Shown: positions 29,329 to 38,393, counted from the first letter of the stretch. The stretch is DNA of 64,000 bases from Planctomycetota bacterium (GCA_023150555.1 JAKLKQ010000026.1:1-64000), one strand, 5' to 3'. Numbers and translations are program-made. The notes: generated from the letters alone by a model not told the origin.

Positions 29329-30021
29329 CTACTTGCACTTTTTCGGCTTGGGTTGGCAGTGTTTGTGTCCGCTTCCGAATCCGAATCCAAAGCCGATGGA
29401 AACCGAGGGGCGCCGCTCCTGGGTAATCACCGGTTGCGCAACGACCCGCACGGGCTCCTGGACGTAGATAACCTGGGGCTGGGGATTCTGAAACCGGTAA
29501 GCTGCATCGGGGATCGATTCGCCCTTCGGCAGGACGTCACGATAAAGCACCTTGCCTGCCTTGTCCTTGATGGTGATGGTGCGGGTGCCATCGCCGTTGT
29601 CGTAAACCTCGGTGGTGATCCCGGTCTCCATATTGGTGGCGGAGCCGCCGTTGGGGTCCTTGCTGTGGTCGTGGGTTTCGGAAGAAGTCCCCTCGCCCTT
29701 GCTGTTGGTCTGGGTGACCGTGTGAGTGCCGTCTTCGTTCTTCTCCAGCTTTTTCGTCTCGCCAGTCTCCTTGTCCGTCGACGAGATGCTGTCCTTTTCC
29801 TTACCACGGGTGACGCGCGATGTTTCGTTGCCGTTCGCATCGCTGGTGACGTACGTGGTCGTGCCGTCCGCATTTCGGTAAGCCGTCATGGTCTCGCCGG
29901 TATCCGTGTTGCGAATAGAGCCGATGAGCTGGCCCTCCTGAGCCGGCAGGCTGATACACGCCAGCAGGGCAACCATTGCAGTGAGCGCCAACCATCCGGT
30001 TGCGGGCTTTTGGGCATACAT
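29329..30021 (-). CDS. Secreted low-complexity protein
   Basis: I chose the ATG at 30021 because GGAG precedes it and a signal peptide follows: YAQKPATGW, a hydrophobic core LALTAMVALLACISL, cleavage after PAQ. The mature ~200 residues are rich in Thr, Asp, Gly, Asn and Lys with repeated short units such as TTYVTSDANGNET and TRTITIKDKAGKV that look like beta-hairpin repeats. The C-terminus is Gly/Phe-rich (GFGFGFGSG) and ends in Cys/Lys/Pro (CQPKPKKCK). It could be a cell-envelope or extracellular protein and perhaps a substrate of the secretion operon at 35-45 kb. No enzyme motif is visible. Confidence 0.7.
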   Translation of the reverse strand: MYAQKPATGWLALTAMVALLACISLPAQEGQLIGSIRNTDTGETMTAYRNADGTTTYVTSDANGNETSRVTRGKEKDSISSTDKETGETKKLEKNEDGTHTVTQTNSKGEGTSSETHDHSKDPNGGSATNMETGITTEVYDNGDGTRTITIKDKAGKVLYRDVLPKGESIPDAAYRFQNPQPQVIYVQEPVRVVAQPVITQERRPSVSIGFGFGFGSGHKHCQPKPKKCK

Positions 30022-30722
30022 GACGTTCTCCTTTCGGCCTTGATAGGCCCTTGATTCCCGGAAGTCGCATTCTTGCGGCCTCGTGGGGGTCTTGGGAGCA
30101 GCCTGCGTGCCAATGCGGACCAACCCGAGTCCCCCTCGGCAGGCGAGCCTTGAGTATAGCCAGCGAACAGGCCGTGTGTTCATTTAGGATATGGGGATGT
30201 TCAACTATTAAACAGAGGTCTACTGCGGTTCAGGATTTGGTTGCCGCACCCAGTTACCCCAGTCACAGCTGGAAACCGCATACCTGCCGTCCAGAGAGAC
30301 GGCCAAGTAGGTGACCTAACGAAGATACTTGTAGAACTCACGCTGTACTTTCCCCGATTGCGCGATCCCGCAGCTGCAGCAGTTTGTCGTAATTCGCCGA
30401 CAAGGCACGTTCTCTGCATCGCTGTCAGAACCACGTACAGGCGCCTCGCCCATGATCCTGGGCCTTGCCGGAACGGGTCGCCCGCAGGATTCCCAAGCCG
30501 TGAATTGTCTTGGACTTGGCCAAGGCCAAGCAGCTTCAGGCCCTTATCCAGGCGCACGGCAAAGAGTAGCTGGCCGCTTGTTTCCTGGCACGGTAAAGGC
30601 TCCCTGCCCCGCCCGGTCGCCAAAACGAAGCTCATATTCGTTTTGCCGGATGCGGTTCCACGCGGTCCGCATCCTTCCGCGCCGGTTCATACCCTGATCG
30701 GGACGTGGCCGGGTTCCACGAG
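30022..30722. other. Intergenic region, about 700 bp
   Basis: No supported gene. Open frames on both strands (30201-30635 minus, 30241-31005 plus) have no ribosome binding sites; the plus one runs through the antisense of the double-HTH gene. The second copy of the 23-bp palindrome lies at 30622-30644, downstream of the minus-strand HTH gene. Confidence 0.45.
30622..30644. repeat. 23-bp palindromic element, copy 2
   Basis: AAAACGA-AGC-TCATATTCGTTTT, with arms extended to 8 bp here (AAAACGAA and TTCGTTTT). It differs from the copy at 2859-2881 only in the three bases after AAAACGA. It lies 78 bases after the stop of the minus-strand HTH gene and may be its terminator stem or an operator. Confidence 0.55.
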
Positions 30723-31184
30723 TTACCGGGTTCCATCAACCCTGGGATTCGGCACCGATGTCGCCACTGGCCACGGACCGAGCTTCTGGCGGAACTTCAG
30801 GTATCGCGCCAGGTCCTGGTGGCGTATTCGCCAGTATCCGTTGGGAAGCTTGCTGGCCCTAAGCAAGCCACGATGGATCCACTGCTTTACCGCTTCACCC
30901 GTGACACCGAACATCCTGGCGACTTCGTTTGGGGAAAAGGTGTTGGGGTCGCGGCGCAGACGGGGGCCGCACCCCCTTTGCTTGCTTCCTTCGATGGCCC
31001 TTTGAAGGTCGGATTCCTTGATCCACAAGTGGTTATCGGGCCGCTGAACCGTCGCCGGCAAGAGCCCCTTTTCGATCCATTTCTTGATCGTATTATAATT
31101 TACGCCTGCATCCCTGGCCGCCTCGGACACGGTCAAATGTCCGGAGCCAGCGGTACCACCGGCATTTGCGGGTTTGCCGGCCAT
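30723..31184 (-). CDS. Double excisionase-type HTH protein
   Basis: The 153-residue product has two MerR/excisionase-like helix-turn-helix units. The first (about 15-65) reads LTVSEAARDAGVNYNTIKKW with LWIKESDL. The second (about 83-130) reads FSPNEVARMFGVTGEAVKQW with YWRIRHQDL. Each has the helix-turn-helix plus short wing typical of HTH_17 domains. It lacks the receiver-like domain of its two larger relatives at 31.6 and 32.4 kb; the second HTH is very close to theirs (LLxASKLPNGYWRI against LLKATKLPNGYWRI). Likely a small DNA-binding regulator or excisionase-like factor. Confidence 0.75.
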   Translation of the reverse strand: MAGKPANAGGTAGSGHLTVSEAARDAGVNYNTIKKWIEKGLLPATVQRPDNHLWIKESDLQRAIEGSKQRGCGPRLRRDPNTFSPNEVARMFGVTGEAVKQWIHRGLLRASKLPNGYWRIRHQDLARYLKFRQKLGPWPVATSVPNPRVDGTR

Positions 31185-31269
31185 TTCCTAAGCCCTTCCC
31201 GGCTGCAAGATAACTCGGTGCATTGAAATTGACCGCTCTTCCTGCGCCGCCCTCGCCCGAATTGCACAG

Positions 31270-31554
31270 TTACTTCCCGCAGATCCGCCTCTTCATGACC
31301 CGGCCCATCTTGAACGACACCCGCCGGCGCGGCGGCAATTCGACAATCGCCCCGGTTCTGGGGTTCCGCCCCATCCTGGACTTGCGCTCCCTGACCCTGA
31401 ACGTCCCGAATTCCCGGAGTTCAAGCCGGCCTTCGCTGGCCAGGGCTTCAATGAAGGTATCCAGGAAGGCCTCAACGACCTTGGTGGCCACCGGCATGGG
31501 CAGGTCATGCGCTGCCGAGACCCGTTGGATCAGATCGAGTTTCCGGCCCGCCAT
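31270..31554 (-). CDS. HU/IHF-family DNA-binding protein
   Basis: The 94-residue product starts at the ATG at 31554 behind GGGGAGG. It has the family's two N-terminal helices (LIQRVSAAHDLPMPVATKVV), the beta-arm signature GRNPRTGAIVELP with the intercalating Pro context, and the RRRVSFKMG end. It bends DNA as a dimer. It lies between two double-HTH genes on the same strand and overlaps none, so it may act with them in building a nucleoprotein complex. Length and motifs are normal. Confidence 0.85.
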   Translation of the reverse strand: MAGRKLDLIQRVSAAHDLPMPVATKVVEAFLDTFIEALASEGRLELREFGTFRVRERKSRMGRNPRTGAIVELPPRRRVSFKMGRVMKRRICGK

Positions 31555-31582
31555 GTACAAGCCTCCCCTGCCTTTGCCGTTC

Positions 31583-32347
31583 TCAACGCCCGGCGTTCGC
31601 AACCAACGCCTTCACCTCCGCGCGCAGGACCGCGTCCGTAATGGGGCTGACCAGGCAACCGCCGACGCCGAGACGTACCATTGCCTCGGTCTCCCGCTCG
31701 GACGGCGGTGCCGGGCTCAGCAGCAGGATCCGCGGAGAACCGTAGCGCGTGGTCTTTCGGATCTTGCGGATCAGCCCGAGGCCGTCGCCGAAGGTACCCG
31801 TATCGACGATAAGGGCCTTCGCGGGTATGTCCTCCATCGCCATGAGCGCCGCTCCATGGCTCCCGAAGGCCGTTACCTTGCATCCGAAATCAGGGGCAAT
31901 GCTGGAGATCCGGGAGACCGTGGGCTCGGAACCGGCGATGTACAATGCCACAGACAAATTCTGCCGGGTTTCAAGGAATGCCTTCAGATCATCGTGCTTG
32001 ATCCGCCAGTAGCCGTTGGGGAGCTTGGTGGCCTTGAGCAGTCCCTGGTAGATCCACTGCTTGACGGCCTCGCCGGTGACGTTGAGGACCTCACCAGCCT
32101 CGTTCGGGGAGAGCGCGCTAAGGTCGCGCCAATGGGGCCTGTGCGTCATCTTCCGCCCCTTGATCGCCTTGCTCAGATCCGCTTTCTTGATCCAGATGGT
32201 TTGCTCGGTTTCCAGGACCGCCGCCGCAGGCAACCGCCCCTTCCTGACCCACCATCTGATGGTGCCGACGGTAACGCCGGCGGTCCGGGCCGCCTCCAGG
32301 ATGGTCACGTGGCCGGCGGGACGTTCTGCACCGAGGTTTTTCGTCAT
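31583..32347 (-). CDS. Double-HTH protein with receiver-like domain (paralogue 1)
   Basis: The 254-residue product has HTH unit 1 (about 13-62: VTILEAARTAGVTVGTIRWW), HTH unit 2 (about 78-128: LSPNEAGEVLNVTGEAVKQW) and a C-terminal alpha/beta domain (about 133-250) that looks like a response-regulator receiver. The receiver-like part keeps an Asp at the end of strand 3 (ALIVDTGTF), the phospho-acceptor position, but the acidic pair usually found after strand 1 is replaced (LYIAGSE). It may be a pseudo-receiver. The order HTH-HTH-REC is the reverse of normal response regulators. It is a paralogue of the next gene upstream. Confidence 0.7.
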   Translation of the reverse strand: MTKNLGAERPAGHVTILEAARTAGVTVGTIRWWVRKGRLPAAAVLETEQTIWIKKADLSKAIKGRKMTHRPHWRDLSALSPNEAGEVLNVTGEAVKQWIYQGLLKATKLPNGYWRIKHDDLKAFLETRQNLSVALYIAGSEPTVSRISSIAPDFGCKVTAFGSHGAALMAMEDIPAKALIVDTGTFGDGLGLIRKIRKTTRYGSPRILLLSPAPPSERETEAMVRLGVGGCLVSPITDAVLRAEVKALVANAGR

Positions 32348-32429
32348 GATTGGCTTTCCCGTGTTCTCGACTTACGTCCTGAACGCCTTCAGATCCCTGC
32401 ACCGCAGGCAGATCCGGATCGCCACAGCC

Positions 32430-33368
32430 CTAACCGCCGGGTTTCCATAACTGCGCCTTGATCTCCGAGCACAGGACCTCCTCGGATATCGTATGGCTCA
32501 AACAACCGTTTAATCCAAGCCTCATCGCGTTCAATTCGTCCTTTGCCGCCAAAGGCCCCTTGACGAGAAGCACAATCTTCGGCGAGCCGTAGATCGCCGT
32601 GCTTCGGACTTTGCGGATGAGTTTCCACGCGCCGGGAAAGGCGGCCATGTCCAGGAGGAGCAGGCTGGCCGGGGTCAAGGCGAGTGCATCAACGGCTTCG
32701 GCGAGCGTCGAGACCGCCCGGCCCTTATGGCCGAGTCTTTCTGCGACGCCGGAGACCAGGGTGCCCAAGCGGTTGGATCTGCCGGCAAAGTAGACCATTG
32801 GCTGCGGGCTGCGACGGGCCTCAAGGATCGCGTTGATATCCTTGAGCTGAATCCGCAAATGGCCGCTGGACGACTTCGTGGCTTTCAACCTGTCCCCTTG
32901 GACCCACTTCCGAACCACCCATGCAGTCACGCCGAGGATACTGGCTGCATCGGCCGGAGTCAGGGTGTCCGGACCTGTCGGCTTGCCATGTAGCGGCGAA
33001 CTCGGAATTTCTAGTGTTTCCCCGGCGACAGAAGTGCTAGCGCATTGCCTTCTGCCGGAAGCATGCACTTTGAGGCCGAAATCCTTCGCGGCTTGGACGT
33101 TGATCTCGATTGGCAGCACGGAAAATTTCGGTTTGCGTTCTTTCATCAGGCGACGAGGCGCAGATATCCCTCTGGCTTTGAGTTCCCGTAGCAGGTCCGT
33201 TTCCTCGACCCACCAGTAGCCGTTCGGGGCCTTGAATCCCTTCAGCTTCCCGTCGTAAAGCCATAGCTTCACGCCCATGTCGGTGCAACCGAGGTACCTG
33301 GCCGCCTCCCTCGGCGTCAGGTAACCGGTTGGACGAAGAGTTGTCCTTTGTTTTCGCGTCTTCGACAT
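32430..33368 (-). CDS. Double-HTH protein with receiver-like domain (paralogue 2)
   Basis: The 312-residue product has HTH unit 1 (about 15-65: YLTPREAARYLGCTDMGVKL), a linker of about 65 residues, HTH unit 2 (about 137-185: LTPADAASILGVTAWVVRKW) and a receiver-like C-terminus (about 190-308). The Asp at the end of strand 3 is kept (LLLLDMAAF) and is followed by the same LIRKVRST-x-IYGSPKIVLL block seen in paralogue 1. The strand-1 acidic pair is missing here too. It lies 82 bases from paralogue 1 and follows a zinc-ribbon gene by 12 bases. Probably a DNA-binding regulator with a non-standard switch domain. Confidence 0.7.
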   Translation of the reverse strand: MSKTRKQRTTLRPTGYLTPREAARYLGCTDMGVKLWLYDGKLKGFKAPNGYWWVEETDLLRELKARGISAPRRLMKERKPKFSVLPIEINVQAAKDFGLKVHASGRRQCASTSVAGETLEIPSSPLHGKPTGPDTLTPADAASILGVTAWVVRKWVQGDRLKATKSSSGHLRIQLKDINAILEARRSPQPMVYFAGRSNRLGTLVSGVAERLGHKGRAVSTLAEAVDALALTPASLLLLDMAAFPGAWKLIRKVRSTAIYGSPKIVLLVKGPLAAKDELNAMRLGLNGCLSHTISEEVLCSEIKAQLWKPGG

Positions 33369-33380
33369 TCCAGCACGCTC

Positions 33381-33545
33381 TCATCCCACGAACTTCTTCT
33401 TGCCCGCGCACCGCACGCAGATCCGGTTGGCCTTGCTCAGGCTTGGGAAGCGCAGCCGGCAGCGCAGGCAGCGGCGCTCCGTGAACGAGCGGGTTCCCTG
33501 GGAACCTTTGATCTGGCCGGGGGCTTTCATGGTTGGGTTGCGCAT
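33381..33545 (-). CDS. 54-residue zinc-ribbon protein
   Basis: A small gene from an ATG at 33545 to a TGA at 33381. It contains CLRC and CVRC, separated by 16 residues, a classic C-x2-C...C-x2-C zinc ribbon, in a very basic chain (RFTERR-type N-terminus, AGKKKF C-terminus). It lies 12 bases upstream of the double-HTH gene on the same strand, so the two may be co-transcribed. Likely a nucleic-acid-binding ribbon protein. No strong ribosome binding site is seen. Confidence 0.6.
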   Translation of the reverse strand: MRNPTMKAPGQIKGSQGTRSFTERRCLRCRLRFPSLSKANRICVRCAGKKKFVG

Positions 33546-33587
33546 AGCCACTGTTTTCGAAGCAATGTTCCGCGAGCTTCAAAGGCC

Positions 33588-35198
33588 TCAGGGCGCCTTT
33601 CCCTGGCCGGCCTTTGCGGCAGCCTCCTGCTTCATCTTGTTGAAGGCCTGGCGTTGCCCGAAGACGATCATGCGTGCGTGGTTGCCGAGGCGCTTGAACT
33701 GCTCGTCGGCGACCATCCACTGGCCGGCCCGGCAGGCCAGCTTGGCGTACATGCTGCGGTCATGGTGGCGCTCCGGGAACGCTTCCAGGTAAGGAAGATA
33801 GACCGATTGGATGTCCTTCCAGACCTCCGGACGCGCGATGTAGGCGTCGGGATCGTTCTGGTAGCCCGCAGCTCTGATGTGTGCCTCCACAAGGATTATC
33901 GGGATCCGGGAACCCCAGTTGCAGGTCTCCAAGCACTCACGCCCGAAGGCCACCATGTCCTCGGCGCTGCCGTGCCATTTCGGTTCCAGGTAGTGCAACC
34001 TGCGCGCACACGCCTCGTAGGAATCCGGAGCAGCCTCCATGGCACGCTTCCACCAGAGCTCCATCGACTCGCGGCCGGTGTTCTGGCCCAGTTCCACGTT
34101 GGACATCGCTAGCGCCGCAGCAGGGGTACGGGGATTGATCCGGTACGCCTCTTCAAGGGCTTCCTTCGCCACGGCCAGGCGCTCGCGCATCTTCTTCCAA
34201 CCGTCTTCGGTGACCGTGTTCGCATAGCCGCCGCCACGGGCCTCCCATGCCCAGGAGACATACACCCTGCCCTTGAGGACCGGGCCGACGTTGCTTCCCT
34301 GCGGCAGCGCCGCCTCGATCTCAGGCCGTAGCTGCTCGTATGCCGCGCCCTGGCCACCCCCTACCATGGCACGCAAGCCGATCAGGTCCACCAACAGCAT
34401 GATCTTCTGGTCTTCGGGAACTTCAGGATCGCGCAGGAATTCCGGCAGGGTCGTGCGCACCAATTCCAGCAGCTCAAGCACCTGCTTCTTCACCGCCTCG
34501 GTCTTCTTGCTCGCCGCGGCCCACTGATAGAAGGCTGCACGTTCGAACGCGAACGCACGCCTGTTCGGAGGGTACTTTGCATCCTTCATGCCCTGGGCCG
34601 CCTCCAAATGCAGCTTCGCCGTCTGCTGGTCGCTCAGCCCTTCGACCGAGGACTTCATGCCTGCGCGAACGTACAGCAGCAGCGGGTCGCGGCATCCTGC
34701 GGCATAGGCTTGCTCGCACAAGGCGAGGATGCGATCTTCCTCGTCGCCCGCCAAGTTGATCGGCTGAGAAAACATCCACGCAGTGAGGTCCAGCGCTTCG
34801 CCCACGGCCCCATCCCACTTGGGGTCCCGCGTGCCGACCTTCTCGTAGGCTTCGCGCAAGGTCTTCTTGAACCAGGGAAGCCGCCTGGCGTCTTCCTTGA
34901 CCCGTTCCAGGTGCCGCGCCTTCAAGGCCAGCTTCGGCAGGGCCTCCGTCAGGCGCGCCTTGGCCTCCGGCCCAACGCTGCCGCGTTCAAGGGCCGCCTT
35001 CGCCAGCGCATGCGCCTCCCCGGGCAACCCGGCCAAGGCTTTGGTGGCGTCCTGGCGGACTTGGTAGTCGTCATCGTCGAGTTTGCGCAGCACCTCGGCG
35101 AAACGCGCTTCCAAGTCCTTGGGGTTCTCCGCTGCTGGGCTGCACGGTATCGCTCCCAGCAGTAGGGCAAACAAACAGGCCAAGTGATTGAGGTTCAT
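33588..35198 (-). CDS. Secreted helical-repeat (HEAT/TPR-like) protein
   Basis: I chose the ATG at 35198 because GGAG precedes it and a signal peptide follows (NLNHLACLFALLLGAIPCSPA), giving 536 residues. Residues about 25-90 resemble HEAT repeats (DDDDYQVRQDATKALAGL); the rest is a series of amphipathic helices like TPR/DUF4034 proteins, with AKEALEEAYRINPRTPAAAL and a repeated AxxxxL pattern. It has no enzyme motif. Such exported scaffolds are common in PVC bacteria. It lies just downstream of the secretion operon on the same strand but is separated by 123 bases and is probably independent. Confidence 0.7.
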   Translation of the reverse strand: MNLNHLACLFALLLGAIPCSPAAENPKDLEARFAEVLRKLDDDDYQVRQDATKALAGLPGEAHALAKAALERGSVGPEAKARLTEALPKLALKARHLERVKEDARRLPWFKKTLREAYEKVGTRDPKWDGAVGEALDLTAWMFSQPINLAGDEEDRILALCEQAYAAGCRDPLLLYVRAGMKSSVEGLSDQQTAKLHLEAAQGMKDAKYPPNRRAFAFERAAFYQWAAASKKTEAVKKQVLELLELVRTTLPEFLRDPEVPEDQKIMLLVDLIGLRAMVGGGQGAAYEQLRPEIEAALPQGSNVGPVLKGRVYVSWAWEARGGGYANTVTEDGWKKMRERLAVAKEALEEAYRINPRTPAAALAMSNVELGQNTGRESMELWWKRAMEAAPDSYEACARRLHYLEPKWHGSAEDMVAFGRECLETCNWGSRIPIILVEAHIRAAGYQNDPDAYIARPEVWKDIQSVYLPYLEAFPERHHDRSMYAKLACRAGQWMVADEQFKRLGNHARMIVFGQRQAFNKMKQEAAAKAGQGKAP

Positions 35199-35321
35199 GG
35201 CAGGCTCCAAGTCCATCAAGAACAGCAACTCTGCTTATCCTGACGCGGTACGAGTCCGGGTTGCTCTTCCTCAAGGCTCCGTTCCAGATACGATTTGAAA
35301 AGGCCGCTGTCGATTTCGTGC

Positions 35322-35876
35322 CTACAAGCGTATCACCATTGTCCTAGCGTTTATCGTAAGCCTCAATGCCCTGGGCCTTGTGCTTCCGGCCACTCGCGTT
35401 GCCCAACTTCCATCGGCTTGCAGGAACTCGACCTTGGGCCGCTCCGGGGACTGGACCAGCGCCATGCCTGCATCCTGTTCCTTTTCGCCTTCCGCGCGGG
35501 CGAGCACGAACTGCCCGGCCGCCGTCCGTACAACGTAGCGTACCTTCGAGGTTCGCTGGGCTTCGGTCTTCCCGCTGCCCCAGGCCGTGAGCGCGTCGGC
35601 GGTCGTCTCGACCTCGAAGAGCAGGCTGTCGTCCTTGCCGGGCTGACTGTCGGAACCTGCCTTGCCGCTTTTCCATCCGCGCAGGTCGCGTCGGAGCAGA
35701 TCCTCGAAGCGCAGCCAGCGGGCCTCGTCGGCCGCCAGGGCCTTCTGGCGTCCGGCGACGCCGGCCAGAGAGACCGTTGCCGACTGCACGGCGACGACCA
35801 TGACCACCGCTAAGGCCAACGCGATGACCATCTCGATCAGGGTAAAGGCGCGCTGGAATCTCGTCCGGGGCCTCAT
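35322..35876 (-). CDS. gspJ: GspJ minor pseudopilin
   Basis: The 184-residue product starts at the ATG at 35876, 4-base overlapping GspI. It has the prepilin leader RAFTLIEMVIAL cut before Phe by the prepilin peptidase, then a hydrophobic helix. GspJ joins GspI and GspK at the tip of the type II pseudopilus. Its order after GspI and its size, larger than GspH/I, support GspJ. It is the last gene of the operon. Confidence 0.75.
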   Translation of the reverse strand: MRPRTRFQRAFTLIEMVIALALAVVMVVAVQSATVSLAGVAGRQKALAADEARWLRFEDLLRRDLRGWKSGKAGSDSQPGKDDSLLFEVETTADALTAWGSGKTEAQRTSKVRYVVRTAAGQFVLARAEGEKEQDAGMALVQSPERPKVEFLQADGSWATRVAGSTRPRALRLTINARTMVIRL

Positions 35877-36253
35877 GGTTCGGGCTCCGGCGGACGGTAG
35901 CGCAGCGCCTCGTAGGTCCCGAAGGGTTCCTGGGGCGCGTCGGGCGAGTAGACGTCGAACGTCAGGCGCTGGAGGTTCTCGACGCTTCCGACCTCGGCCC
36001 TGGAGGCACGGATCTTCCAGGTCCACCCGGGCATCCCTTTGAGTCCGCCTTCCGTGGCATCCGAATCCCCGCAGCGATACGCATCGAACGCCGTCTCGGC
36101 GGCCCGCAGGACGGCGGCCTCCTGGGTGGCGTGGACGGACTTGCGCAGGGACGCCTGGTTGGCCGAGAGCAGCAGCACGAGGGCGCCACCGGCAATGGCC
36201 AGGGCCACGATCACCTCGATCAGGGTGAAGCCGCTACGTTTAACGTTCCTCAT
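35873..36253 (-). CDS. gspI: GspI minor pseudopilin
   Basis: The 126-residue product, from the ATG at 36253, has the type IV prepilin signature RSGFTLIEVIVALAIAGG. Its small size and place before GspJ fit GspI, which nucleates the pseudopilus tip. It overlaps GspH by 14 bases and GspJ by 4. Confidence 0.75.
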   Translation of the reverse strand: MRNVKRSGFTLIEVIVALAIAGGALVLLLSANQASLRKSVHATQEAAVLRAAETAFDAYRCGDSDATEGGLKGMPGWTWKIRASRAEVGSVENLQRLTFDVYSPDAPQEPFGTYEALRYRPPEPEP

Positions 36254-36728
36254 AGCGGACCTCGTTGACCAGCGGGTCGATGCTGAGGCTGACGGCGGCC
36301 TTGTCCTCAAGGTAAAGGTCGAGTCTCCATGCCGGCTGAAGGCATCGGGCATCGAATTCGAGGAGGATCGTACCCGAAATTTCCTTGTCCTGGATCCAGG
36401 CGGTCTTCAAATGAACGCCGTCCAGGCGGCCGGTGCGGATGACCGGCGCCCGCTCGATGGCGGCCTGGGAACGTTCGGCGGGTTTTCGGACCGTGTAGGC
36501 GCCGGTCTCGCGATCCAGGGTCAGGACGTACAGGGTCTCTTCCAGCGCGGCCATGCCTCGGCAGGTCTCGATTGTGTTGCCGAGTTTCCGGGCTTCGCCG
36601 GCCAGGTGCTGGCGCGGCGTGAATCCGCCGAAACGTACGATCACCAGGCCCAGCAGGACGACTACCAGCGCCAGGGCGACCGTCAACTCGACCAGGGTAA
36701 AGGCCCGCTGTCCGCGCCGGTCCATCAC
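36240..36728 (-). CDS. gspH: GspH minor pseudopilin
   Basis: The 162-residue product starts RGQRAFTLVELTVALALV, a prepilin leader with Glu at the fifth position after the cleavage site. The beta-rich C-terminus and the position after GspG match GspH, which links the tip complex to the major pilin. The start overlaps the GspG stop. Confidence 0.75.
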   Translation of the reverse strand: MMDRRGQRAFTLVELTVALALVVVLLGLVIVRFGGFTPRQHLAGEARKLGNTIETCRGMAALEETLYVLTLDRETGAYTVRKPAERSQAAIERAPVIRTGRLDGVHLKTAWIQDKEISGTILLEFDARCLQPAWRLDLYLEDKAAVSLSIDPLVNEVRYEER

Positions 36729-37159
36729 TCGTTTCCGCTCGTGCCCAGGGAGGAGAGATCGGTCGCCGGCCCGGTTCCGCCCTGCTTGCCGTCGGAACCA
36801 TAGGAGACGATCTCGATCTTGCCGTCGTCGTTGCGGAAGACGTACTCGTTGTCCCAGGGGTCCTTGGGGACCGTCGAGCCCTTGAGGTAGCCGCCGTCCT
36901 GCCAGTTCGGGCAGTCGCCGGGCTTCTCGATGAGTTCGCGCAGCGAATTAGGCAGGCGGTTGCAGTGGGCCTGGAACTCGATGCAGGCGCCATCCAACTG
37001 CGAGAGCTGCGCCTTGGCGGCGGCGACCTTGGCCTGGTCGGTCTTGCCGGCGTAGCGGACGATGACCAGCGTCGCCAGAATCGAGATGATCGCGATGACG
37101 ACGATCAGTTCGACCAGCGTAAAGGCTCGCCTGCGCATGCTTCGCCCGAAGTTGGACAT
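36725..37159 (-). CDS. gspG: GspG major pseudopilin
   Basis: The 144-residue product carries RRRAFTLVELIVVIAIISIL, then the typical GspG body ending with DPWDNEYVF and KIEIVSYGSDGKQGG, the calcium-binding Asp-rich C-terminus of the family. It builds the pseudopilus shaft that pushes substrates through the secretin. It follows GspF closely and overlaps GspH by 4 bases. This is the clearest of the four pilin genes. Confidence 0.9.
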   Translation of the reverse strand: MSNFGRSMRRRAFTLVELIVVIAIISILATLVIVRYAGKTDQAKVAAAKAQLSQLDGACIEFQAHCNRLPNSLRELIEKPGDCPNWQDGGYLKGSTVPKDPWDNEYVFRNDDGKIEIVSYGSDGKQGGTGPATDLSSLGTSGNE

Positions 37160-37168
37160 GGCATTCTC

Positions 37169-38386
37169 CTAGCGGATCTGGCCGAAGTCGGTGATGGGCA
37201 GCAGGATGGCGGCGACGATGAAGCCGACCACCAGGCCCAGGAAGACGATCAGGATGGGGTTGACGAGGTCGGTCAATCGCGTGGCGACCAGCTCCACCTC
37301 CTCGTGGTAGCCGGCCGCGACCTCGCGCAGCACGCGCGGCAACTCGCCCGACTCCTCGCCGACGCCGGTTACGAACCCCACGGCCCCCGGGAAATGCGGG
37401 CTGGCCTTGAGCATTTCGGATAGGTCGCGGCCGGAGCGGACTCCCTCCTCGAAGCGCTCCACCTCCTCGGCCAGGATGACGTTTCCAAGAGCCCCGCGCA
37501 CGACGCCCAGGGCCTGCGCGACCGGGATGCCGCTGGAGAGCAGGTTGCTCATGGTGTCGGCCCAGCGCGCCACGGCCTGCTTGCGCAGCAGGTCGCCGAC
37601 GATGGGGACGCCGAGCGAGAGCCGGTCGGCCAAGCGCCTGCCTGAGGTGGTCCGCAAGGCGGCGCTGAGGAGCCAGCCCAGCAATGCGGCGCCGAGCAGC
37701 AGGAGCCACCACCAGGCCTGGATGAATCCGCTGACGGCCAGGAGGACCTCCGTAGGCCAGGGGAGCACCTGCTTCTGTTCCAGGAGCACCGCGGTGACCT
37801 TGGGAACGACGAAGGCCAGCAGGAAGACCAGTACGACCAGGCCGATGGTCGCCATCAGGGCGGGGTAGGTGAGCGCCGAGACGACCTTGTCGCGGAGCTT
37901 CTTCTGCCGGGTGTAGTAGACGGCGGCGTCGCCCAGCACCTGCCCGAGGTTGCCGGCCGCCGCGCCTGCCTGCGCCACGCAGACGAAGAGCGGCGGGAAC
38001 CACGTCGGGTGCGCGGCCAGGGCCACGTCGAACGAGGCGCCTTCGCGGACCCGTACCCCCAGGTCCAGGACGACCTCCCGGAAGGCCGTGTCTTCCACCT
38101 GCCCGGAGAGCACCTGAAGCGACTGGGCCAGGGGGAGCCCAGCCTTGAGCAATAGGGCCAGATGCCGGGCGAAGGCCGAGAGCGCCTCCAGCCGCCGGGC
38201 GTTGAGGGAGACCCAGCCCCCGGCGCCGCCTCCTTTATTAGCGTCCTCCACGGCCGGCTGGAGCCGGGTGGCATGGAGGCCCTTGGTGCGAAGCAGGGCG
38301 CGCAGTTCCGCCGGGGTGCCGGCGTCGGCGGAGCCGGCCTGGAGGCGGCCGGCGTCGTCCAGCGCTTCGTAGCGGTATAAAGCCAC
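37169..38386 (-). CDS. gspF: GspF inner-membrane platform protein
   Basis: The 405-residue product has the family's two GspF repeats and three membrane helices, with LLLKAGLPLAQSLQVL in the first repeat and LLSSGIPVAQALGVV in the second, plus a C-terminal hydrophobic helix. It forms the inner-membrane platform that couples GspE ATP hydrolysis to pilin assembly. It starts 7 bases after the GspE stop. Confidence 0.9.
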   Translation of the reverse strand: MALYRYEALDDAGRLQAGSADAGTPAELRALLRTKGLHATRLQPAVEDANKGGGAGGWVSLNARRLEALSAFARHLALLLKAGLPLAQSLQVLSGQVEDTAFREVVLDLGVRVREGASFDVALAAHPTWFPPLFVCVAQAGAAAGNLGQVLGDAAVYYTRQKKLRDKVVSALTYPALMATIGLVVLVFLLAFVVPKVTAVLLEQKQVLPWPTEVLLAVSGFIQAWWWLLLLGAALLGWLLSAALRTTSGRRLADRLSLGVPIVGDLLRKQAVARWADTMSNLLSSGIPVAQALGVVRGALGNVILAEEVERFEEGVRSGRDLSEMLKASPHFPGAVGFVTGVGEESGELPRVLREVAAGYHEEVELVATRLTDLVNPILIVFLGLVVGFIVAAILLPITDFGQIR

Positions 38387-38393
38387 CTTTAAT

